This document shows positions 18,202-28,148 of a DNA stretch of 64,000 nt, piece by piece. A program made the translations under genes and the position numbers. Position 1 is the stretch's first letter. Each line of letters opens with the position of its first letter. The notes under the pieces were generated by a model that was not told the DNA's origin, searched no databases, and saw only the letters and a program-made list of their open reading frames with translations. The DNA comes from Rhodanobacter panaciterrae (GTDB lineage Bacteria > Pseudomonadota > Gammaproteobacteria > Xanthomonadales > Rhodanobacteraceae), in NCBI RefSeq assembly GCF_014651895.1, contig NZ_BMXT01000001.1, positions 1,612,001-1,676,000 of the forward strand, in the 5' to 3' direction.

Positions 18202-20313
18202 ATGAGCCGTCGCCTCCTCGTCACCAATGCCCTGCCCTATGCCAATGGCCCGCTGCACATGGGTCATCTGCTGGGCTATATCCAGGCCGACATCTGGGTG
18301 CGCGCGCAGCGAATGGCCGGCAACAAGGCGATCTACGTCTGCGCCGACGATGCGCACGGCACGCCGATCATGCTGGCCGCGGAAAAGGCGGGCATGACAC
18401 CTGAGGCTTTCATCGCCGGTATCCGTGAGGGTCACGAGGCGGACTTCGCCGCGTTCGGCGTGGCGTTCGACCACTATCACACCACTCATTCGGACGAGAA
18501 TCGCGAACTGGCGACGTTGATCTATACGCGCCTGCGTGATGCCGGCTACATCGCCAAACGCAGCATCCAACAGCTGTTCGATCCCGAAAAGGAAATGTTC
18601 CTGCCGGACCGCTACATCAAGGGCGTCTGTCCGAACTGCGGTACGCCGGATCAGTACGGCGACAACTGCGAGCACTGCGGCGCCACCTATGCGCCGACCG
18701 ACCTGATCAATCCGGTTTCGGTGATGTCAGGCGCTACGCCGGTGCTGCGCGACTCCGAACATTACTTCTTCGAACTGGGCAAGTTCGAAGGACTGCTGCG
18801 CGACTGGTTCGCCGGCAAGTTCACCCATGGCACGCCGGTGGCCAACAGCGGCGTGGTGGCCAAGCTGAAGGAATGGCTGGACGGCGGCCTGAAGGACTGG
18901 GACATCTCGCGCGACGCGCCCTACTTCGGCTTTCCGATCCCCGACGCGCCGGGCAAGTTCTTCTATGTGTGGCTGGACGCGCCGGTCGGTTACCTGGCCA
19001 GCTTCAAGGCATTGTGCGACAGGACGCATCTGAAGTTTGACGACTTCCTTGCCGAAGGCAGCACCGCCGAGATGCACCACTTCATCGGCAAGGACATCAT
19101 CAATTTCCACGGCCTGTTCTGGCCGGCGATGCTGCATGGCGCCGGTTTCCGCACGCCGACCGCGCTGCACGTCAATGGCTACCTGACCGTGAACGGCGCC
19201 AAGATGTCCAAGTCGCGCGGCACCTTCATCCAGGCGCGCACCTACCTGGATGCCGACATCCATCCGGAATTCCTGCGCTACTACTTCGCCACCATGCTCA
19301 GCGATACGCCGGTCGATGTGGATCTCGACCTCAAGGCGTTCGAGGAGCGCGTCAACTCACACCTGGTCGGCAAGTGGGTGAACATCGCCAGCCGTACCGC
19401 CGGCTTCGTGCACAAGTTCTTCGACGGACGTCTGGCCTCGCAATTCGGCCCGCAGGAAACCGTGCTGTGGCACGGCTTGCTGGAACACTACGATGGCATC
19501 GCTGCACTGTACGACAGCGGTGACTTCGCCGAGGTCACCCGCCGCTTCGTGCAGATGGCGGACATCGTCAACGGCCACATCGCCGCCAAGGCGCCGTGGG
19601 CCATGGCCAAGGACGAGAGCCTGCGCGACGAGCTGCACCAGGTCTGCTCGTTCGCGTTGACCGCGTTCCGTCTGCTGGCCGGCATGCTCAAGCCGATACT
19701 GCCGGCCACCGTGGCCGCGGCCGAACAGTTCCTGGCCGCGCCGATCGCCGACTTCGACGACGCCCGCGCCGCGCTGCGCAACCATGCCATCCATGCCTTC
19801 GAGCCGCTGCTCGGCCGCATCGATCCCAAGCGCATCGAGGCGATGGTCGAAGCATCGAAGGATTCGCTCGGCGGCGCCACCGAGCCCGCTGCCGCACCGA
19901 TCAAGCACAAGAAAGCAAAGGAACCAGGCAAGCCCATGAGCGAGAACGTCCCCGCCAGCCACGAAACCGCCGCAGTATCAGCGACGATCGCGATCGACGA
20001 CTTCGCCCGGCTCGACCTGCGCATCGGCAAAGTCACCGCCTGCGAATTCGTCGACGGCTCCGACAAGCTGCTGCGCTTCGAACTGGACGCCGGTCCGCTG
20101 GGCACGCGACAGATCTTCTCCGGCATCCGCACCGCCTACGGCGAGCCGGAAAAGCTGGTCGGCCGCAACGTGGTGTTCATCGCCAACCTCGCTCCGCGCA
20201 AGATGCGCTTCGGCTTGTCCGAAGGCATGATCCTGTCGGCCGGCGACGGCGGCAGCGACCTGTTCCTGCTCGACGCCGATCAGGGTGCGAAGCCGGGTGC
20301 TACGGTCCGCTGA
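18202..20313 (+). CDS. metG: methionyl-tRNA synthetase
   Basis: 703 residues, long form. The HIGH-type motif is HMGH (19-22), the KMSKS loop starts at K334 (KMSKSRG), and a zinc knuckle has C143, C146, C156 and C159. The catalytic domain is followed by the anticodon-binding helical bundle and, after a Lys-rich linker (~570-590), a C-terminal tRNA-binding OB domain from ~600 ([35 protein letters not shown]) that dimerises the enzyme. CATAAT at 18168 is a weak -10 candidate. An RnfB-like gene starts 7 bases after the stop. Confidence 0.97.
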   Translation: MSRRLLVTNALPYANGPLHMGHLLGYIQADIWVRAQRMAGNKAIYVCADDAHGTPIMLAAEKAGMTPEAFIAGIREGHEADFAAFGVAFDHYHTTHSDENRELATLIYTRLRDAGYIAKRSIQQLFDPEKEMFLPDRYIKGVCPNCGTPDQYGDNCEHCGATYAPTDLINPVSVMSGATPVLRDSEHYFFELGKFEGLLRDWFAGKFTHGTPVANSGVVAKLKEWLDGGLKDWDISRDAPYFGFPIPDAPGKFFYVWLDAPVGYLASFKALCDRTHLKFDDFLAEGSTAEMHHFIGKDIINFHGLFWPAMLHGAGFRTPTALHVNGYLTVNGAKMSKSRGTFIQARTYLDADIHPEFLRYYFATMLSDTPVDVDLDLKAFEERVNSHLVGKWVNIASRTAGFVHKFFDGRLASQFGPQETVLWHGLLEHYDGIAALYDSGDFAEVTRRFVQMADIVNGHIAAKAPWAMAKDESLRDELHQVCSFALTAFRLLAGMLKPILPATVAAAEQFLAAPIADFDDARAALRNHAIHAFEPLLGRIDPKRIEAMVEASKDSLGGATEPAAAPIKHKKAKEPGKPMSENVPASHETAAVSATIAIDDFARLDLRIGKVTACEFVDGSDKLLRFELDAGPLGTRQIFSGIRTAYGEPEKLVGRNVVFIANLAPRKMRFGLSEGMILSAGDGGSDLFLLDADQGAKPGATVR

Positions 20314-20320
20314 TATCGCC

Positions 20321-20926
20321 ATGACCCTGGCCGACCGTATCGACGCGCTGTTGCCGCAGACGCAATGCGAGCAGTGCGGCTATCACGGCTGTCGGCCGTA
20401 TGCCGAGGCGATCGCGCGTGGCGAAGCTGCCATCAACCAGTGCCCGCCCGGGGGTACGGCGGGAATCGAGAAGCTCGCTGCACTGTTGCAGCAGCCGGTG
20501 CTGCCACTGAATCACGAGCACGGCATCGAGAAGCCGCGCACGCTGGCGCGCATCGTGGAGGCCGATTGCATCGGCTGCACCAAATGCATCCAGGTCTGCC
20601 CGGTCGATGCGATCGTGGGCGCGGCGAAGCTGATGCACACGGTGATTGCCGACGACTGCACCGGCTGCGAGCTGTGCGTGCCGGCCTGTCCGGTCGACTG
20701 CATCGTGTTGCTGCCGATGCCGGAAGCACAGATCGACATCGCTCATGCCGATGCAGCGCGCGCGAATTTCCAGCGACGGGAGACGCGGCTGGAACGTCAG
20801 CGCATGCAACACGAAGCCGACCTGGCCGCACGCAAAGTGGCGACAAATGCCGCCACCAGTCCGATCAATCCCGTGTTGGCGGCGCTGGCCCGTGCCAAGG
20901 CAAAGCAGCAGGAGCCGAAGCCGTGA
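20321..20926 (+). CDS. RnfB-like soluble ferredoxin
   Basis: 201 residues. The N-terminal Fe-S domain of RnfB is present with C16, C19, C24 and C41 ([20 protein letters not shown]), then two [4Fe-4S] clusters: C83-C86-C89-C93 and C113-C116-C119-C123. The C-terminal tail is charged and helical. The N-terminal membrane span of true RnfB is missing, so the protein should be soluble. No rnfA, C, D, G or E lies nearby; only nth follows, as it does at the end of the E. coli rnf operon. It is probably an electron donor of unknown partner. Coupled to nth by GTGA overlap. Confidence 0.88.
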   Translation: MTLADRIDALLPQTQCEQCGYHGCRPYAEAIARGEAAINQCPPGGTAGIEKLAALLQQPVLPLNHEHGIEKPRTLARIVEADCIGCTKCIQVCPVDAIVGAAKLMHTVIADDCTGCELCVPACPVDCIVLLPMPEAQIDIAHADAARANFQRRETRLERQRMQHEADLAARKVATNAATSPINPVLAALARAKAKQQEPKP

Positions 20927-21561
20927 AGCGCGCCGACGTGATCGACATGTTTTCGCGCCTGCGCGAACTCAATCCGCACCCGACCACCGAGCTCGTCTAC
21001 ACCACGCCATTCGAGTTGCTGGTCGCGGTGGTGCTGTCGGCGCAGGCCACCGATGTCGGCGTCAACAAGGCGACGAAGAAACTCTATCCGGTGGCGAACA
21101 CGCCTCAGGCGATCCTCGAACTCGGTGAGGAAGGCCTGAAACGCTACATCAGCACGATCGGCCTGTTCAACGCGAAGGCAAAGAACGTGATCGCGTTGAG
21201 CCGGCTGCTGCTCGAGCAGCACGACGGCGAGGTGCCGCACAGTCGCGAAGCGCTGGAGGCCCTGCCCGGCGTCGGCCGCAAGACCGCCAACGTGGTGCTC
21301 AACACCGCGTTCGGTGAGCCGACCATCGCGGTGGACACGCATATCTTCCGTGTCGCCAACCGCACTGGCCTCGCACCAGGCAAGGACGTGCGCACGGTCG
21401 AGGACAAGCTGGAGAAAGTGATCCCGGCCGAGTTCAAGCAGGACGCGCATCACTGGCTGATCCTGCACGGCCGCTACGTGTGCAAGGCACGCAAACCGGA
21501 TTGTCCGCACTGCGCGATCCGCGACCTGTGCCGCTACAAGGACAAGACCGTCATCAGCTGA
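20923..21561 (+). CDS. nth: endonuclease III
   Basis: 212 residues from a GTG at 20923 that overlaps the previous stop, the family length. The helix-hairpin-helix [13 protein letters not shown] includes the catalytic lysine, the catalytic aspartate is in [12 protein letters not shown], and the C-terminal [4Fe-4S] loop has the spacing C-x6-C-x2-C-x5-C ([17 protein letters not shown]). It is a DNA glycosylase/AP lyase removing oxidised pyrimidines. An Fe-S enzyme next to an RnfB-like ferredoxin may be functionally meaningful, but that is inference. Confidence 0.96.
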   Translation: MKRADVIDMFSRLRELNPHPTTELVYTTPFELLVAVVLSAQATDVGVNKATKKLYPVANTPQAILELGEEGLKRYISTIGLFNAKAKNVIALSRLLLEQHDGEVPHSREALEALPGVGRKTANVVLNTAFGEPTIAVDTHIFRVANRTGLAPGKDVRTVEDKLEKVIPAEFKQDAHHWLILHGRYVCKARKPDCPHCAIRDLCRYKDKTVIS

Positions 21562-21580
21562 GCTGCACCCCGGTGCAGCT
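21561..21580 (+). terminator. hairpin at the nth stop codon
   Basis: 9-bp stem AGCTGCACC / GGTGCAGCT with a 2-base centre, beginning at the last base of the stop. No T-run follows, so termination may be weak or Rho-assisted. Confidence 0.4.
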
Positions 21581-21828
21581 GATACGGTTCTTCCAGTCAT
21601 CATTCTTGCGTTGACAAGGGCCTCTTCAGCGGTCAGCATGCGCGCGCCTTTACCTGCATCAGAAACCCACGAGACCTGATCCAACATGGACAGCGACCCA
21701 GCCAGTTGCAGCCGGATTACCCCTTCGGGGCTTTCGGCGCACATCGACATCTACTCTCGCAGCCCGGCTGCGAGTGGATCGCTGCCTGGCTGATCCGCTC
21801 GCTCCGTGCGGCGTACACGGAGACGAGC

Positions 21829-23157
21829 ATGAAAAAGATCCACCTGTTCGCCGCAGCCATCTGGCTCGCACTGGTATCCCCCCTCGCGCTGGCTGACGAC
21901 ACACCTCTGTTTGTGCCGCAATGGCTGGGCGCGCAGTACACCTTCATCGACCAGCACCAATCGTCCCTGCACTCGCCGTACAGCGGTCCGCTGAGCCTGC
22001 ACGCAGGTGGCGATACCGAGCGCTCGCACACGTTCGGCGCCTATTTCGGTGTCGCCTTGCCGGCGCATTTCCAGTTCTACTTCGACGTGGAAATGTTCAA
22101 GGGCGAGGCAGTCAGCGGCGCCACCGGCCTGGGCGGAGTTGCCAATGGCGACGTGGTGCATTCCGGCGGCGGCAGCCTGAGTAAGACCGCGTATGTCGCG
22201 CGCCGCTATCTGCGCTGGACGCTGCCGCTGGGCGACGGGCGTGAACCGGCTGCACGTGGCCAGGATCAACTGCCGGACGAAGAAGTCACACAACGCATCG
22301 AAATCAAGCTTGGCAAGATGGCGGTGAGCGACGACTTCGACAAGAACCGTTACGCCGATGCGGCACGCACGCAATTCCTGAACTGGTCATTGCTCAACAA
22401 CACGGCGTGGGATTTCGCCGCTGACACCCGCGGCTACACGGATGGGCTGATGCTGGGCTGGATCAACCCGAGGTGGAGCCTGCGCTACGGCATCTACCTG
22501 ATGCCCACCCAGGCGAACGGAACGAAGCTGGAAAATTCACCGCAGCGCGCCCGCGGCGAGCAGCTCGAACTGACCCTACAACCGTACGCGGACGGCGCGG
22601 TCCTGCGGCTGCTCGCATTCCGCAACATCGCGAACATGGGTGTGTACCGCGACGCCATCGCGTATGCGTTGGCTCATGGAACCCTACCCGACATCCATGC
22701 AGACGACCGTCCCGGCCGACGCAAGTACGGCTTCGCCATCAACGGCGAACTTCCGCTGGCCGACGATGGCGAGACCGGTTTGTTTGCCCGCGCGGGCTGG
22801 AATGATGGCCGCAACGAATCGTTTGCGTACGCCGAAGTGGATCGCACGTTGAGCGTCGGCCTGCAGCTCTCCGGCGTGCACTGGGGGCGGTCGCAGGATC
22901 ATCTGGGCGTAGCGTTTGCCGTCGACGCGCTGTCACCAGCGCATCGCGACTATCTGGCTTTGGGCGGCCAGGGATTCACGCTGGGCGATGGCGCGCTCGC
23001 CTATGGCCGCGAGCACATCGTCGAGGCCTACTACAACATCGCGGTGGTCGATCACCTCACGCTCGCTCCCGACATCCAGCTGATCCACAACCCGGGCTAC
23101 AACCGTGATCGCGGGCCGGCGCGCTTTGTCGGCATGCGCGCCCATGTGGAGTTCTGA
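21829..23157 (+). CDS. OprB-like carbohydrate-selective porin
   Basis: 442 residues from the ATG at 21829 (GGAGACGAGC upstream). The Sec signal is MKKIHLFAAAIWLALVSPLALA. The mature protein has alternating beta-strand patterns and ends HVEF with a terminal Phe, as in outer-membrane barrels. Landmarks of the OprB family include QYTFIDQHQSSLHSPYSG, RYLRWTLPLG, KLGKMAVSDDFDKN and the late GFTLGDGALAYGREHIVEAYY. It would carry sugars across the outer membrane; the substrate is unknown. It stands alone, convergent with the methyltransferase gene. Nothing else is seen between 21581 and 21828. Confidence 0.82.
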   Translation: MKKIHLFAAAIWLALVSPLALADDTPLFVPQWLGAQYTFIDQHQSSLHSPYSGPLSLHAGGDTERSHTFGAYFGVALPAHFQFYFDVEMFKGEAVSGATGLGGVANGDVVHSGGGSLSKTAYVARRYLRWTLPLGDGREPAARGQDQLPDEEVTQRIEIKLGKMAVSDDFDKNRYADAARTQFLNWSLLNNTAWDFAADTRGYTDGLMLGWINPRWSLRYGIYLMPTQANGTKLENSPQRARGEQLELTLQPYADGAVLRLLAFRNIANMGVYRDAIAYALAHGTLPDIHADDRPGRRKYGFAINGELPLADDGETGLFARAGWNDGRNESFAYAEVDRTLSVGLQLSGVHWGRSQDHLGVAFAVDALSPAHRDYLALGGQGFTLGDGALAYGREHIVEAYYNIAVVDHLTLAPDIQLIHNPGYNRDRGPARFVGMRAHVEF

Positions 23158-23166
23158 TCCGGCGAA

Positions 23167-23778
23167 TCACCAGCTTGGCAGCTGTGCCCGTTCCAGTGCC
23201 GCGATGTGACGTTCCAATCGCGGCCCGAGGTAACAGTGCGCGCCGCAGGGCAGCAGCCCGACCTCACCGAACTCGCGCAGGTACCACGCCGGCGCACGCG
23301 ACACGAAACCGTGGTGATCGCCGGCCACGTCATCGCGGCTGGTGAATACTTCGAGAAATGCGACGCCTTCCAGCATCTCGCCGATGCCTTGCAGGCCTGC
23401 GCGGATCTCGGCCGGCTTCAGGTAATGCAGCACGTCGGTGCACACGATCAGGTCGAAGCGGATGTCGAAGCGCAGCTGTTCGAGCTGGCCAAAACGCGCC
23501 AGGCCGATATTGCGACTGCGACCGTAGCGCGCCACCACATACTCGCTGGCATCCAGCCCGCGATAAGCGATGTCCGGACGCAACGCGCGCAGCGGTGCGC
23601 GCCAGGTTGCCTCGCCGCAACCGACGTCGAGCACGTTGCGGATCGGCCGACCGAGGTAATACTCGGCCTGTGCCACCACCATCGCCACCTTGCGCTTGAG
23701 CTCGGCCGGCGAGGCCACCGAGTGCCGCGGGTCGCGGTACCACTTGTCGAAATAGTCGCGGTCGTAGGTCTTCGGCAT
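23167..23778 (-). CDS. class I SAM-dependent methyltransferase
   Basis: 203 residues from the ATG at 23778 (GGAG upstream); the frame extends to 23832 without support. Begins MPKTYDRDYFDKWYRD. SAM-binding motif I is NVLDVGCGEATW, motif II includes YRGLDASEYVV, and motif IV is FDLIVCTDVLHYL. Substrate cannot be inferred; the family includes small-molecule and quinone-type methyltransferases. It faces the porin gene and is divergent from the DUF1800 gene. Confidence 0.85.
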   Translation of the reverse strand: MPKTYDRDYFDKWYRDPRHSVASPAELKRKVAMVVAQAEYYLGRPIRNVLDVGCGEATWRAPLRALRPDIAYRGLDASEYVVARYGRSRNIGLARFGQLEQLRFDIRFDLIVCTDVLHYLKPAEIRAGLQGIGEMLEGVAFLEVFTSRDDVAGDHHGFVSRAPAWYLREFGEVGLLPCGAHCYLGPRLERHIAALERAQLPSW

Positions 23779-23941
23779 GGCGGGCTCCAGCGGGTGCCGC
23801 ATAGTAACTGTCGTGACACGCAACGGCGACAAGCTGAATCGCGCCCTTCACTGCGTCTGTCGTCATCTTGCCGGAGTCATCCAAACCGGCATCGCCGCGT
23901 TCAGACACTACTGACCTCTTCCACTGCCGGAGTACGGACGC

Positions 23942-25549
23942 ATGCCTGCTGCCACCACGCTTCGCTGCCGCACGCTGGTTCTCGGCCTGCTGTGGACGCT
24001 CGCTCCGGCACTGGCCTGTGCCGGCGACGGAAACCCTCCGAATCGGCTGCCGACCAGCACAGTGACAGCGAAAGTCGACGGCTTGCGACTGGGCGATATT
24101 GCCTGGCTGCGCCGCGACAGCTTCGGCCTCGACAGTGCCACGCTCGCACGCTACCGCGAACTGGGCCGCACGCGCTTCCTTGACCTGCAACTCGCCGGTG
24201 CCGACGACAGCCTGCCGCCACAGGTGGCTGCCCAGATCAACCATCTGGCCGTGATCAGCACGCCACTGGCGCAGCAGCTGGCCGACTACCAGGAGCGTGC
24301 GCAGCAGTTCAAGCAAGTGCCGGCCGGTCCAGCCAAGGACGACGCAAAGAAGGTATTTCAACTGTACCGCCGCGACATCTACCAGCAGGCCGCGCAGGCC
24401 GAGATGCTGCACGCGATCTACGGCGGCGATCAGCTGAAGGAGCAGCTGGTGTGGTTCTGGCTCAACCACTTCAGCATCTATGCGGACAAGGGACCGGTGC
24501 GCCTGTTCATCGCCGACTACGAGGAAAACGTGATACGCCCGCATGCGTTGGGCAAGTTCAAGGATCTGGTGCTGGCCACGCTGCAGAGCCCGGCCATGCT
24601 GGTATTCCTCGACAACGCGCACAACGTCAAGGGCAAGACAAACGAGAACTACGCGCGTGAGTTGATGGAGCTGCACACGCTGGGTGTGAATTCCGGCTAC
24701 TCCCAACAGGACGTGCAGCAGCTGATGCGCATCCTCACCGGCGCCGGCCTGATGCCGGCGAAACCGGCCGCGCGTCGCAAGCTGTTCGCCCAGTCGCGTC
24801 CCGGTCTCGTGCGCGATGGCCTGTTCGTGTTCAATCCGAACCAGCACGATTTCGGCGACAAGACCCTGCTCGGCCAGACCATCAAGGGCAGCGGTTACGA
24901 CGAGATCGCCCAGGCCGTGGACCTGATCGTGCGCCAGCCTGCCTGCGCGCACTTCATCTCGCAGCAGCTTGCCGAATACTTCATCGCCGATCAGCCGCCG
25001 ACAGCCTTGGTCGATGCGATGGCGCACACGTTCCAGCGCACCGACGGCGACATCGCGGCCGTAATGCGCACGATGCTGCTGTCGCCCGAGGCCGCCGCCA
25101 TCGACCAGCACAAGTTCAAGGATCCGATGCGTTTCCTGGTCTCGTCGATGCGGCTCACCTACGACGGCCAGCCGATCCCGAACGCTGAGCCGCTGGTGAA
25201 CTGGCTGCGACAGATGGACGAGCCGCTGTACGGCCGCATCACTCCCGACGGCTGGCCGCTGGATTCGGCCAGTTGGACCGGCTCGGGCCAGATGAGCAAG
25301 CGCTTCGACTTCGCCGGCGTGATTGGCAGCGGCCGCAATCGGTTGTTCGTCGACAACAGCGATCCTGCGGTGCCGGGCACGCCTTCGAATCTGCCGCGGG
25401 AAGCGCCCGCGTTGCGCGACTCGGCGCTGTACCGCGATGCGATTGCGCAAGGACTGTCGATCGCCACCGGCAATGCGCTGAACCAGGCCAAGTCGCCGGC
25501 GGAATGGAATACGTTCCTGCTGTCGTCGCCCGACTTCAACTATCGCTGA
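23942..25549 (+). CDS. secreted DUF1800 protein
   Basis: 535 residues with a signal peptide ending near ALACAGDG. It follows the DUF1800 pattern: WLRRDSFG, LDLQL, RRDIYQQAAQAEMLHAIY, LVWFWLNHFSIYADKG, the hallmark ENYARELMELHTLGV, and FKDPMRFLVSSMRL. The biochemical role is unknown. DUF1800 is nearly always paired with DUF1501, and the partner gene starts 52 bases downstream. Both proteins are exported, so a shared periplasmic or surface task is likely. Confidence 0.9.
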   Translation: MPAATTLRCRTLVLGLLWTLAPALACAGDGNPPNRLPTSTVTAKVDGLRLGDIAWLRRDSFGLDSATLARYRELGRTRFLDLQLAGADDSLPPQVAAQINHLAVISTPLAQQLADYQERAQQFKQVPAGPAKDDAKKVFQLYRRDIYQQAAQAEMLHAIYGGDQLKEQLVWFWLNHFSIYADKGPVRLFIADYEENVIRPHALGKFKDLVLATLQSPAMLVFLDNAHNVKGKTNENYARELMELHTLGVNSGYSQQDVQQLMRILTGAGLMPAKPAARRKLFAQSRPGLVRDGLFVFNPNQHDFGDKTLLGQTIKGSGYDEIAQAVDLIVRQPACAHFISQQLAEYFIADQPPTALVDAMAHTFQRTDGDIAAVMRTMLLSPEAAAIDQHKFKDPMRFLVSSMRLTYDGQPIPNAEPLVNWLRQMDEPLYGRITPDGWPLDSASWTGSGQMSKRFDFAGVIGSGRNRLFVDNSDPAVPGTPSNLPREAPALRDSALYRDAIAQGLSIATGNALNQAKSPAEWNTFLLSSPDFNYR

Positions 25550-25601
25550 TGTCCTCTTCCGTCCGCATGGACACGTCTGCCGACCACCATCGAGGTGTTC
25601 C

Positions 25602-26798
25602 ATGAACCGTCGCGAATTCCTGCTCGCCGCTGGCGCCGTTGCCGCCGCCTCCACGCTGCCGTTTTCCGGCCGGCTGTTTGCCGCACCGGCGAATACGCCG
25701 CGCTTCCTGCTGGTCTTCCTGCGCGGCGGCTACGACTGCAACAACCTGCTGGTGCCCTGCGGCAGCGATTTCTACTACGCATCGCGCCCCACGCTCGCCA
25801 TCGCCAGACCCGATGCCGGCAACCCCAACAGCGCCATCGCGCTGGATGCGGACTGGGGCCTCAATCCGGTAGTGCGCGATGCGCTGTATCCGCTATGGCA
25901 GAAAAAGCAGCTGGCCTTCATCCCGTTCGCCGGCACCAGTGATCTCAGCCGCAGCCACTTCGAAACGCAGGATCACATCGAGCGCGGCGAAGCCGAGTCC
26001 ATGGGCAACTATCGTTCCGGCTTCCTCGCACGGCTATCCGGCCTGCTCAGCGGAACCTCGGCGATCGCATTCACCAACAACCTGCCACTGAGCTTCCAGG
26101 GCTCGCCGCGCGACATCCCCAACATCTCGCTGAAGGCCGATCCCAAGGCGCATTTCGACGAACGACAAGCGGCGATTCTGTCCGGCATGTACAAGGGCAC
26201 GCCGCTGGCCGCGGCCAGCGCCGATGGCCTTGCCCTGCCCAAGACCGTGTCGGCGGATCTGCGCAACGAGATGGTGCAAGCCAGCCGTGGGGCGCCCAGC
26301 GCCAACAACTTCGCCGCCGAGACACGACGCATCGCCACCCTGATGCGCGAGCAGTACCGACTCGGCTTTGTCGACGTGGGCGGCTGGGACACTCATGTCA
26401 ACCAGGGCAGCATCACTGGCGGCCTCGCGAACAACCTGCGCAATCTCGGCGAAGGCCTGGCTGCCTATGCCGAGACGCTGGGCGACGCCTGGAACGACAC
26501 CACCGTGGTGGTGCTCTCCGAGTTCGGCCGCACCTTCCGCGAGAACGGCGACAAGGGCACCGACCACGGCCACGGCACTGTGCACTGGGTGCTCGGCGGC
26601 AAGGTCAACGGCGGGCGTCTCGCCGGCGAGCAGATCGCAGTCAACCAGCAGAATCTGCTGCAGAACCGCGACTATCAGGTGCTCAACGACTATCGCGACG
26701 TGCTGGGTGGCTTGTTCGGGCGTATCTGGGGGTTGTCGAACAGCCAGCTGCAGTCCGTCTTTCCGGCTTCAAAACCGAAGGATCTGCAGCTGGTGTGA
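25602..26798 (+). CDS. Tat-exported DUF1501 protein
   Basis: 398 residues. The twin-arginine signal is NRREFLLAAGAVAAAS, cleaved near LFAAPANTP. The DUF1501 fold belongs to the alkaline-phosphatase/sulfatase superfamily: FLRGGYDCNNLLVP near the start, VDVGGWDTHVNQG in the middle and VVVLSEFGRTFRENGDKGTDHGHGTVHWVLGG near residue 300-330, with the conserved Asp/His. Tat export suggests a folded, possibly metal-bearing protein. Second gene of the DUF1800/DUF1501 operon; its stop faces the DUF1700 gene 6 bases away. Confidence 0.9.
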   Translation: MNRREFLLAAGAVAAASTLPFSGRLFAAPANTPRFLLVFLRGGYDCNNLLVPCGSDFYYASRPTLAIARPDAGNPNSAIALDADWGLNPVVRDALYPLWQKKQLAFIPFAGTSDLSRSHFETQDHIERGEAESMGNYRSGFLARLSGLLSGTSAIAFTNNLPLSFQGSPRDIPNISLKADPKAHFDERQAAILSGMYKGTPLAAASADGLALPKTVSADLRNEMVQASRGAPSANNFAAETRRIATLMREQYRLGFVDVGGWDTHVNQGSITGGLANNLRNLGEGLAAYAETLGDAWNDTTVVVLSEFGRTFRENGDKGTDHGHGTVHWVLGGKVNGGRLAGEQIAVNQQNLLQNRDYQVLNDYRDVLGGLFGRIWGLSNSQLQSVFPASKPKDLQLV

Positions 26799-26804
26799 CG
26801 ATGC

Positions 26805-27728
26805 TCAGCTCCCGCGCACCAGCAACTGCTTCGCGATCTGTCCGTGCAACCGGCCCATGCCGCGCACCAGATGCAACGTGGCAAACAACATCACGACGCC
26901 GAGGATGCACAAGGTGACGGAACCACTCCAGCTGTTCAGCCACTCGACGCCGGCACAGATCCCGTCGGGTGCGCTGGTGCAGGTGCCGATCTGCCAGTGA
27001 AACTGATCCGATGCCCACCTCAGGATCGGTGCCGCGACGAAGCTGAGTGACACGCTGAGCAAGGTCACCGTGACCGTGAAGTAGACGATGCCCAGCGGCA
27101 GCATCAGCAGCATGTAGAACAGCGTGCCCCAGGTACGGCCGTCGGTGAATATCGCACCGATCCGTTTCATCAGCGGCAGTCCCTGCTGCGACGGATACGG
27201 CGGCCGGCGCGGCATGCGCACGCCGAGCATGGTTTCCACGATGCGCCCTTCCAGCAGCGACAGTCCGCGCACGCTGCCCAGGAACAGCACCATGAACGGA
27301 ATGCCGATGATCAGCACGGCCAGACCCGCCGACAGCGACAAGCCGGTCACTGCCCAAGTGAAATAGAAGATCCCGGTGGCCAGTGCGAGCACCATGTAGA
27401 ACAGCGCGCCGTAGGTATGCGGATCGGCGGCCACACCGAAGAATCGACCCACCAGCGAGCGGCGTTGCGGCGGCGGCGGCGGACGGATCGCACGCTGGAT
27501 CTTTATTTCCTGATCGCGATAGATTTCTGCCACTTCGTCCGGTGCACCGTAGCTGCCGACGACATGTTCCAGCATCGTCGCTTCATCACGGCCAGGCTGT
27601 TCGGCCAGCTCGGCGCGCAGATGTTCTTCGGCGTCGTACAACGCATCTTGCACCAGGGCCGGGTCGGCGCCGCGCAGGGCACTGCGCAACTGATCGAGGT
27701 ATTCATTGATGCTGCGTGGCGCGTTCAT
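26805..27728 (-). CDS. DUF1700/HAAS domain plus duplicated membrane sensor domain
   Basis: 307 residues. The N-terminal ~70 residues (INEYLDQLRSALRG, DALYDAEEHLRAEL, GSYGAPDEVAEIYRDQ) form a HAAS/DUF1700 helical domain. The rest contains two copies of a two-span module: TYGALFYMVLALATGIFYFT (~100) and TWGTLFYMLLMLPLGIVYFT (~200), resembling the putative sensor domain found in front of some kinases. The start codon overlaps the PadR stop (TAATG) behind AAGGAGGGG, so translation is coupled. PadR-DUF1700 pairs are common and thought to regulate membrane-stress responses. Confidence 0.83.
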   Translation of the reverse strand: MNAPRSINEYLDQLRSALRGADPALVQDALYDAEEHLRAELAEQPGRDEATMLEHVVGSYGAPDEVAEIYRDQEIKIQRAIRPPPPPQRRSLVGRFFGVAADPHTYGALFYMVLALATGIFYFTWAVTGLSLSAGLAVLIIGIPFMVLFLGSVRGLSLLEGRIVETMLGVRMPRRPPYPSQQGLPLMKRIGAIFTDGRTWGTLFYMLLMLPLGIVYFTVTVTLLSVSLSFVAAPILRWASDQFHWQIGTCTSAPDGICAGVEWLNSWSGSVTLCILGVVMLFATLHLVRGMGRLHGQIAKQLLVRGS

Positions 27729-28105
27729 TACACCCCTCCTTGCAAGACGTTATCGACGGAGTCGCGGGTGGCGGTCCAGGCTGCCACCCACTCGCGCAAG
27801 ACCTCGCGCCCCGGTTTGGTAATGCGGTAATAACGGCGCGGTGGCCCGCTGACCGATGGCTCGACTTCGCTGCCCAGCAAGCCGGCCGCTTCCAAATTGC
27901 GCAATACGGGATACAGCGCGCTCTGCTTGCCGGCGAGCACGCCCTCACCCACTTCCTCCAGCCGCTTGGCGATCTGGTAGCCGTACATCGGCTGGCGCGA
28001 CTGGGCCAACACGGCCAGCAACACCAGCGACACGGTGCCGCTGGAAAGCTCCTTCTGGAACTTCTTCAACTGACTGGCGCTGTCTTCCACGTCGCTCACC
28101 TGCAC
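27728..28105 (-). CDS. PadR-family transcriptional regulator
   Basis: 125 residues. The winged-helix core is VSLVLLAVLAQSRQPMYGYQIAKRL and GKQSALYPVLRNLEAAGLL, followed by the wing GPPRRYYRITKPGREVL, all typical of PadR. The N-terminus is a short acidic helix. It heads a two-gene operon with the DUF1700/HAAS protein, whose start overlaps the stop of this gene. The inverted repeat at 28130-28148, 25 bases upstream of the ATG, is the likely autoregulatory operator. Confidence 0.92.
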   Translation of the reverse strand: MQVSDVEDSASQLKKFQKELSSGTVSLVLLAVLAQSRQPMYGYQIAKRLEEVGEGVLAGKQSALYPVLRNLEAAGLLGSEVEPSVSGPPRRYYRITKPGREVLREWVAAWTATRDSVDNVLQGGV

Positions 28106-28129
28106 TGTCGCTTAGGCTTTAGTAAACCA

Positions 28130-28148
28130 TAGTGTGAACTTGACACTA
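28130..28148. promoter_or_regulatory. candidate PadR operator
   Basis: Perfect inverted repeat TAGTGT-N7-ACACTA in the padR leader/promoter. PadR regulators commonly bind short inverted repeats with 7-8 base spacers next to their own gene. Apart from this site nothing is seen between 28106 and 28359. Confidence 0.55.

Noticed and set aside
23330..25654. 774-codon minus-strand frame opposite the DUF1800 gene
   Set aside because: High-GC antisense shadow. It spans two real genes (methyltransferase and DUF1800) and has a biased Arg/Gln/Val/Ala/His composition.
28140..28145. Consensus TTGACA on the plus strand
   Set aside because: No fitting -10 at 16-18 bases and no plus-strand gene downstream; it is part of the PadR inverted repeat.
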